From Mesostigma viride (lineage: Eukaryota; Streptophyta; Mesostigmatophyceae; Mesostigmatales; Mesostigmataceae): a stretch of DNA of 64,000 nt. The notes under the pieces were generated by a model. That model saw nothing but the letters and a program-made list of their open reading frames with translations, did no database searches and was not told where the DNA came from. The stretch covers positions 8,102,207 through 8,166,206 of the forward strand of contig RPFO01000080.1 of the NCBI GenBank assembly GCA_009746045.1, in the 5' to 3' direction. Below are positions 33,210-64,000 of this stretch, piece by piece. Each line of letters begins with the position of its first letter. The first letter of the stretch is position 1. The position numbers were made by a program, and so were the translations under genes.

Positions 33210-34255
33210 AAGAACGCTTGTAGGGATGTAGAGAGTGACATCAGAGCAGACGGGTGGGCGTGCTGTCCATTAAACGCTCGTTCGCTCTGCTGATAGGTAG
33301 GCCCACTATCCATGGCCACTACTGTGTGCCCTGCGCTGCGTGTCCAGGGCGTGCATGGCTTCGCCCCAGTATGCTTCTGCTGCTGCCGTTGTCATCGTCA
33401 ATTGGAAGGGGTTGGCTCAATAAGCTTGTGGGCAGCGAGCGTAGGCGTAACGCCGCGGTTTGTAGAGTATGTTCCACCCTGGGGTAGGGTGCAACATTGT
33501 TAGTACCTGTATTCCTGCTTCGGACACGATGGTTCAACTTTCTGGGCAGAGTTAAGCACAGGGTTTTTACGACTTGCAGCAGTCTGAATGGCATCGCACT
33601 TTTTGACGCCTCTCAGGCTTTTTGGAAGATGGTTTTGCTTTTGCTGTGTGGCAAGCCACGTAGCTCATTCCCGCAGCTCTGTAGTACGGCAACATGTTTC
33701 CAAGTTGGCATGTTAGGCAATGTTTCTCATGTAACTTTCATGGCAAAGGAAAGGCACTTGCCCGTGCTGGTAGGCGTCTGCTTCTTGATTTTGCTTAGTG
33801 TAAGTAGATCCAATGTCTGGGCAAGGAAATTTGGACATGTGTTTCTGGGACCGGACGTGTCATAACTAGCACTCCTGGGGCAGCTGCATGTGCCTCTTAC
33901 GTTTTTATGATCTATCATATCATGCTAATATTGAATTGTGCACACTGGTCTCTATGGGGCTATGGAATAAAGCATTACTGAATAAAATTCCAAAGCCAGA
34001 GGGACGCTTCATTCCCAGGACTGATGCCCGTTGTACCGTGTCGTCGTCGAACAACAATTCTACTTCCCGGCCCGTATACACCTGTTGTCTCGCATGTTAT
34101 CCCCTCTTTGCATGTAGTCTCATTTATCAAGGAGACAACCAGTGCAGGCCAGAAATCGGGAGAATCCGGATCATGGTAGCTCGAGCCTGCCGTTATCTTT
34201 TCTGCGTCCGCGAGTCGTTCAGGATGATGAATATGAAAGGAGATGAATATGTGTA
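33210..34255 (+). other. 3' flank of the CDPK gene
   Basis: This is presumed 3'UTR and intergenic DNA. AATAAA occurs at about 33,966 and again at about 33,981 (GAATAAAATT), but it is uncertain whether this lineage uses it. No second gene is supported. Confidence 0.4.
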
Positions 34256-34294
34256 GCCTTGTTCATTGAAGTTAAGGCTGGCTTATGTGAAGAC

Positions 34295-34631
34295 CGCCAC
34301 CCGTGGACTTTTCGTGATAGACTCGGCATGGACATGTGCTACACTAGACGTGACGGGCTCACCCCCGGGCAGCCTCCTGGTTTGTCTGTAATATGGAGGC
34401 AGATGGTGCGCAAGGATAGATGGCAAGTAGTGATGAAGGAGACCACCCCCAAGCCTGTGGGGGCTCCGCGTGTGACCAAGTATGGCATTCATAGCGATTC
34501 GGGCCGCGGTGCCCACACCCCTGTAACTAGGACCTAGATAGCTTATACCATCCATTCCATCCCATGTTCCCCTCCCACTGAGGACTTATGCTCACGTGAC
34601 GCAGTCACGTGTCTATTAATTAATTAATTAA
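34295..34631 (+). mobile_element. 5'-truncated LINE family B insertion with 12-bp TSD
   Basis: The insert is flanked by TTATGTGAAGAC (34,283-34,294 and 34,632-34,643) and sits inside the ORF1 remnant. It encodes a protein C-terminus (DRLGMDMCYTRRDGLTPGQP … HTPVTRT stop) and a short 3'UTR. It ends with the hairpin CACGTGAC-GCA-GTCACGTG and a (TTAA)n tail. This is a clean target-primed insertion of the same family as 13,766-14,760. Confidence 0.75.
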
Positions 34632-35215
34632 TTATGTGAAGACAACATTTCGTTCCTCAGACGCCGCAAGCGGTTCGAGAGGACATACTACACTCTGGAT
34701 GATGACTTGACCCTGGCGCGGCAACAATTAACGGCGACGGGAGCTATGGCTGACCTATCTCCAGCTCCGGCAATCAGCGGCACGGAAGCCAGTATACTGG
34801 AAGGGGGCGGCCATCTACGTCGGCCACAAGCCCTGGCAAGCGACCCCCGCTGCCCCAGCACCCTAGCTAGCTCAGCAACCCCAGCTTAGGGGACTATAGC
34901 AGTAGTAGTGTAGAATAGTAAGGCTTAGCCAACGCGGCCATGTACATGTCTGCCTATGATGGGCTCCACACCAGCAAGACTCAATAGCATTGCTTTGCCC
35001 ATGCAGAGGGCTGCTCTGTGCTGAGATGCCATGCCCTAGCCATTGTCTAGCCATAGTAATTATCTTCCACTACATGCCAGGCCTTTTAGGTACTGTATGA
35101 TACATCATGGTGGTGCAGGTGCAGGTGCCTTGTGCACCCAGAGTAGGTGGCGGTTTACATCCCCCCACCTGCAGGTTGTAGCTCAGAATGTATTACAAAC
35201 CATATGCCCCCTCTC

Positions 35216-35256
35216 ATATGCTCACGTGATGCAGTCACGTGTCTCTTAATTAATCA
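35216..35256 (+). mobile_element. 41-bp minimal insertion (hairpin + tail) with 12-bp TSD
   Basis: The insert consists of only ATATG, the hairpin TCACGTGAT-GCA-GTCACGTG and a short TTAATTAA tail. It lies between identical 12-mers ATGCCCCCTCTC (35,204-35,215 and 35,257-35,268). It is the extreme 5'-truncated form of the family B LINE. Confidence 0.7.
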
Positions 35257-35276
35257 ATGCCCCCTCTCTGAGGGCT

Positions 35277-35868
35277 ATGTTGTGCTCCCCCACCGCTGCC
35301 ACCCAACTCGTGGACCACAAACTTTGCTTTAATCGGATCCTTCAGTGGACTTTCCGCACCCTTGAAGGTCGGACCCCCATTATGCTCTCCGTCATTGTCG
35401 GCTATGCCCCACACGCTGGGCACCCTGCCGAAGACCGCGAAGTGTTTTTCAACCAGTTGCTCGACCTTGAGCGACAGATCCCACGTCAATACATCGTTGC
35501 CATCTTGGTGGATGCCAATGCGACCCTGCCCGTGGGCCGCGGGGGCTGCATGCACGCGCCGCGCCTAACCGACAGCAATGCCAACACCCCCTCCTTGAGC
35601 AACCAGTACTCACTGAGGGTGACTTGGTCACTGAGGGTGCCAATACACTGTTCGCTAAGCCGCCTGATGCGCTAGTGACCTTTGTGGGCCCTGCGCGCAG
35701 GGCGGCTGGCTCGGTACTCCCCCGCCGGCGGTGTGTTTGCTTGGTTGGACTACATACTTGTGCGCAAGTGCTGGCGTTCCTCCGTCATCGATGCCCGTAC
35801 GCTGACCACCCCAAGTGTCGCATCGGATCACCGCATGGTCACCGCAACCTTGCACCTACGTCTTCACT
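35277..35868 (+). pseudogene. APE-type endonuclease domain of LINE ORF2, frameshifted
   Basis: The first frame reads IMLSVIVGYAPHAGHP, a Y-P-x-x-G pattern of the EEP fold, then FFNQLLDLE and VAILVDANATLP, the D-x-N/DAN core. A frameshift near 35,680 leads to FAWLDYILVRKCW and ASDHRMVTATL, the D-Y and catalytic SDH motifs. Together these are the exonuclease-endonuclease-phosphatase signatures of APE-like LINE endonucleases, which nick target DNA. It is broken and not functional. Confidence 0.7.
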
Positions 35869-36740
35869 AGGCCCCCGAGCGCCGCCGCACCCACCCACGC
35901 CCTGATTGGACCTGCCTACCTATTGTCCGCGTGCGCCGGGAGACTGTCAAGTGGTCTGAGGAGACGCGCCGCAACGCAATCAGGTCTGCCTTTGTGGCTG
36001 CGCAACCTTTGATGCACCTGGATGCCGAATGCGGCATGGATCTCATGCCACCCCGTACGAACTGTTCATGCGATCCGTGGATCTTGACTCCCAGCTGCTG
36101 CCTGAGAAACCTTGCGCCCGCCCAGCCCCGCTACACCTGCGCGATGCCCGGGTGGTCGCCGCCTGGCTGGTGCTAGTGCAGGCCGGCCCGCCGCCGTGGG
36201 GAGGACCTGTACCCATATACCATGAGCGGCTTACCCAAGCATATACTGCCGCACATGCGGATCGAGGAGGTGGAGACCATTGCCGCCGAGATCAATCACC
36301 ACACGGCCCGGCCGCCAAGCAGCACAAGGCGGCATGGCGGTCTCTCGACCGTCTCACAGGACGCCGGGAAACGCAAAGGGCTGACATCCCGGGCACCCCC
36401 AGTGAACGCCTTGAGCTTTGTTTTAGCTCCCAGGCCAAACTATCGGGGGCTCCTGCCCCCCCCCCCCCCCGCTGGACCCGCCGCTGCCGCTGCACACCCT
36501 GCGGCTAGCCGCGGCATGCAGACCTATTGAGCCCCTGCAGGCGCCCACGTGCGAAACGGACTACCTGGTCCCACCGCCATGGATCTCCGGCCCCCTGGTG
36601 GACCGCCCCCACGATGAGTGCCGGGCCCCCGCGGGAATGGGCTGCTGCCATCTCCACCCTCCGCAACGATGCTGCCGGCATGGGAGTGGACAATATTTCA
36701 CCCGAGGTGGTTAAGATGCCTGAGGCTTGAGCCTTTCCTC

Positions 36741-37100
36741 CGGCCGGGGTGTTTGGAACCGGACTCGATGAGATTGGCTCCCCTCTTGTGGCTCATCTGC
36801 TTCACAGGATGTTTGCACTGTCACCAGGACCTGAGCTTGATATGAGGCCTGCTGAGGGGCAGGACATGATGACTGCATTACCTGAGGCTTTGAAGGAGGC
36901 CTTCAGTCTGTTTCAGCCAGCAGGCGTGGGGGAGGCTTCTTAGTAGAGCCGCCATTCTCAAGAGAGGCAGAAGCAGCCTTAGCTCATGCTGGGGATTAAT
37001 TTCGATCATCCATCCCTGCAATTTGGATCACTGGTCGCTAAACCAGCGGGACTCGGCGTGATGGCTTGAATCTACCAATCGGATTGGACTTCTCCTTGGG
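36741..37100. other. Spacer between LINE remnant and the methyltransferase 3' end
   Basis: A short plus-strand frame (36,749-36,943, LLHRMFALSPGPELDMRPAE) may be a decayed continuation of the LINE but has no RT motif. The remainder is probably the 3' flank of the minus-strand gene. Confidence 0.35.
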
Positions 37101-61394
<24,294 letters not shown>

Positions 61395-63137
61395 CGCCAC
61401 GCAAACTGTGCCTGGCTTTGGAGTGCTTTGGTTAAAAAGGAACAAAAGGTTTGCCCACGGTTCCTTAAATGCACATAACGTTTCTTTTATAGATTGAGCC
61501 TCAGTTTCCTCAGTAACGCGTCACAATTAAGATTTTCTTTTTCTATAAAGCTCTGGCTTCGGGAGCTTGCGAAATTGCAAGAAGACGTGGGCAAATATAA
61601 CCTGACGTCGTTGTACAGGATGCACGGTATCACAGCAAGGTCTTGTGTCGAAGACGTGGTAACAGCGTTCATTGTCCAACATTGTTTTGTCTGTGGTTTT
61701 GCCACTATCTATGAGGTACCTACTAGCGTCTTCCACACGTTCCGTCGCGCCATCTAGACATGACCAGTTTACAGCTACTTCTCGGGCTAAACCTACTAAA
61801 AAATAGGCTATAGGCTATAGGCTACTGGCGAGTGGCGAGTGGCGGAGCCTATTTTTATTCCTATTCCTTATATAATTGCATTTTAGTATGGAATCCATAT
61901 TCATCAATAGCGGGTATCGACTATCGAGTGGCTATAAGGAGAAAAGAGTTATGCATATAGCTTTCATAGAGTCTACCCTACTAGATAGAGGATTTATCGG
62001 GTGGAGGCCGCGGAGCGCATTGTAATATAATCTCTGTATATAATCTCTCCCTCTATTATGTAAGCTTACGCCCTGCTCAATGCTCACGCACAAGCTCACG
62101 TATGCAGGCCCAGTTTCCCACGCATAGACGCGTCACGCGCGCATCTTTTTGCGTAAATTCGATCAATAACTCAATTACTTGCTAGTTGCTACGGTAGCAG
62201 AGGACTGCAACGCAAATACTATGAGTTTTTGTAAACATCAGACACTGATTTCTTCAGACGATGCACAAGGCTGGGCGCGGCGCAGCGTGCGCAAGGCTGG
62301 CGTGCGCAAGGCTGGGGAGTGCGCGAGGCTGGGAGTGCGCAAGGCTGGGAGTGCATCGTGGCTGGGCGCGGCGCGGCAGCGTGCGCAAGGCTGGCGCGTA
62401 AAACTGCAAACGACGTAAATCGTATCGGCTGCCTTTGGACTTAGCCGAATTTCGTCGTCGATGCGAGTGGTGATGGCCGTTTAGATCTTAGTTTTTAACC
62501 CGACGGGTTTCCTTATGATGCGTTCAAAATGGCAGCTGATGGCATGATTACTTAACATGTGGCGCGCGCAAAGAGCCTGTAGTCGTGCAGTTTACCCTCA
62601 ATAATCAATCAATCTGAGTCTCGAGTCCACGTTGGAGTCCACTGACCCCCCCGACTAGAATTTCCGACCCCCAATGTTGCACGCAAGCTATGCCTGCCAT
62701 GCTTTTTCTATTTCCTAACACCCACAGTTGGGGGATCATAGTCATTGACAATTTCTCCCCGTTGCTTTTTATGCTGCATATCCAACTATATCTGAGTAAG
62801 AGGGGTCGAGCGGATGACGCCGACATGGTTTGCATATACCTTCATAGTGGCTTCAAATCGTCATATTCTTGAAGCGCGGTCAGTTCAGCCCACAGAACCT
62901 TACGTACGTCTTACCAAGGTACATGCACGGTGGGGACGCGGTCGGCCGGTCGGGGTTTGCCTGCTTTCTTTACCCAACCAGGGACATGTTCGTGATTTTC
63001 TTGCAGCGCTGGAAGATCAGTCCCGGGAAGAACCGCCTGCGACCCCTGGACCGTTCCGTTCCAACGATACCTGTGACTCTTCAGCATCAACGGTACGAAT
63101 AGCACGAACCCGCCCACGTGCTTGGCCGCCATACCCG
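61395..63137. other. 5' flank of the methyltransferase gene; no firm gene
   Basis: The promoter and 5'UTR of the minus-strand gene should lie at its left end. GC-rich 10-20-base tandem words (GTGCGCAAGGCTGG) occur at 62,270-62,400. A possible plus-strand exon is 63,009-63,094: TTTTCTTGCAG, then a Pro/Ser-rich frame with LEDQSREEPP, then ACG|GTACGA. It has no family match and no visible partners. Nothing else is supported. Confidence 0.3.
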
Positions 63138-63141
63138 TTCC

Positions 63142-63237
63142 TAGTCATGCCATGCTCCTTCCTAGTCATGCCATGGTCGTTCCGAGTCATGCCATGGTCG
63201 TTCCTAGTCATGTCACTCCCGTTCCTAGTCATGCCAT
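63142..63237. repeat. 21-bp minisatellite, left part
   Basis: About 4.5 units of CCTAGTCATGCCATGCCCGTT type. The array is cut at 63,237 by a retroinsertion and resumes at 63,681. Confidence 0.85.
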
Positions 63238-63680
63238 TAATTAATTAATTAATTAAAATGATAGCTCCGTTGGGAGCATATGTAACACATAGCCCTGAGA
63301 AAAGGGCATCTATGGGTTTGTAATACAATCAGGGCTACAACCTGCAGGTGGAGGATGTACAACTGTCACCTGCTCTGGGTGCACAAGGTGCACCTGCACC
63401 GCCATGATGGTTCATGCCTCCTTAACAAGCACAGGCACCCAGGGGGGGCTTGAGGAGAGGGCCTAGAAGGCCTGCATGACATATGGGGTGGAGGGTATGT
63501 GGCTAGGCTATAGCTGGTGTACACATGGCATCTCAGCAGAGAGTAACTCCCTGCATAGGCATCGCATGGCTAAATTCTTAATGCATCATCCATGGGAGGT
63601 CCCATTGTAGGCTGGGCGCGGCTAAATACTGAAAGCATCATCCATGGGGGCCATTATGGGCGCACATGCGCGTGGGCCAC
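63238..63680 (-). mobile_element. Hairpin-tailed retro-insertion inside a minisatellite
   Basis: On the minus strand it starts TGGCCCACGCGCATGTGCGC. It resembles 2991-3420 throughout and ends with a hairpin (GCTCC-CAAC-GGAGC) and a (TTAA)n tail. GTCATGCCAT occurs on both sides (63,228-63,237 and 63,681-63,690), but as it is part of the 21-bp unit this is only weak TSD evidence. Confidence 0.65.
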
Positions 63681-64000
63681 GTCATGCCATACCCGTTCCT
63701 AGTCATGCCATGGCCGTTCCTAGTCATGCCATGGTCGTTCCGAGTCATGCCATACCCGTTCCTAGTCATGCCATGCCCGTTCCTAGTCATGCCATACTCG
63801 TTACTAGTCATGCCATGCCCGTTCCTAGTCATGCCATACCCGTTCCTAGTCATGCCATACCCGTTCCTAGTCATGCCATACCCGTTCCTAGTCATGCCAT
63901 GCCCGTTCCTAGTCATGCCATGGCCGTTCCTAGTCATGCCATGCCCGTTCCTAGTCATGCCACACCCGTTCCTAGTCATGCCATGCCCGTTCCTAGTCAT
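63681..64000. repeat. 21-bp minisatellite, right part, runs off the window
   Basis: About 15 units of CATGCC-NNN-CCGTTCCTAGT. The length is a multiple of three, so the minus strand reads an endless MTRNGHG/MTRNGYG heptapeptide. There is no evidence that it is a real protein. Confidence 0.9.

Larger units (their letters stand above)
34256..36740 (+). mobile_element. LINE fragment: ORF1 end, inter-ORF region, APE endonuclease, start of RT
   Basis: The ORF1 tail resumes after an insertion at 34,644 and reads YYTLDDDLTLARQQ, then GKPVYW-like KPVYWKG in a shifted frame, ending at about 34,866. The inter-ORF sequence is like 2964-3360. ORF2 follows from about 35,277 with an endonuclease domain and a linker with ETVKWSEETRRNAIRSAFVA. 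The RT N-terminal signature EWAAAISTLRNDAAGMGVDN is at about 36,634-36,693. The RT catalytic core is absent. Several frameshifts make it inactive. Its order complements the 3' halves at 3.4-13.5 kb. Confidence 0.7.

Noticed and set aside
61494-61757. Plus-strand 87-codon ORF near the methyltransferase start
   Set aside because: It has no family match, overlaps a comparable minus-strand frame and has no supporting context.
63681-64000. MTRNGHG heptapeptide repeat protein
   Set aside because: It follows automatically from a 21-bp tandem repeat; there is no start context, domain or composition of a real protein.

Overview
The window looks like nuclear DNA of a flagellated green alga (chlorophyte or prasinophyte grade). 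The evidence is a plant-type calcium-dependent protein kinase with four EF hands, a TTC12-type dynein-arm assembly factor (a protein of cells with motile cilia), GT-AG introns throughout, a short TTTAGGG telomere-like motif, and retroelements resembling those of green algae (DIRS/PAT-like split-repeat elements and a LINE with two endonuclease-like modules). The species cannot be named from sequence alone.

Layout. 1-15.2 kb is a mobile-element graveyard: a frameshifted coiled-coil ORF, a LINE ORF1, three head-to-tail 5'-truncated copies of one LINE ORF2, a palindrome-ended MITE nested in one copy, a split-direct-repeat (DIRS-like) element, and a tandem SINE/TRIM-like insertion with an 11-bp target duplication. 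15.2-26.6 kb (minus) is a ten-exon TTC12-like gene (1370 aa). 28.1-33.2 kb (plus) is a six-exon CDPK gene (547 aa), divergent from TTC12. 34.3-36.7 kb is a second LINE fragment (ORF1 end, APE-type endonuclease, start of RT), itself hit by two small retroinsertions. 37.1-61.4 kb (minus) is a fifteen-exon carnosine N-methyltransferase-like gene (515 aa) spread over 24 kb. 61.4-64 kb is mostly unassigned and ends in a 21-bp minisatellite interrupted by a retroinsertion.

The three host genes were reassembled exon by exon. All exon phases match, and all three coding totals are multiples of three (4113, 1644 and 1548 bases). The rest of the window is introns and repeats: kilobase purine tetranucleotide tracts, 7-, 8-, 21-, 33- and 96-bp tandem arrays, and another DIRS-like element. 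A recurrent oddity is that exon edges with their splice sites have been tandemly copied into the neighbouring introns at many places in both minus-strand genes.

Functional links are modest: TTC12 (ciliary dynein preassembly) and the CDPK (calcium signalling) share a 1.5-kb divergent promoter region. The methyltransferase is metabolic and unrelated. All coordinates and splice sites are hand-derived; there was no alignment or transcript evidence.
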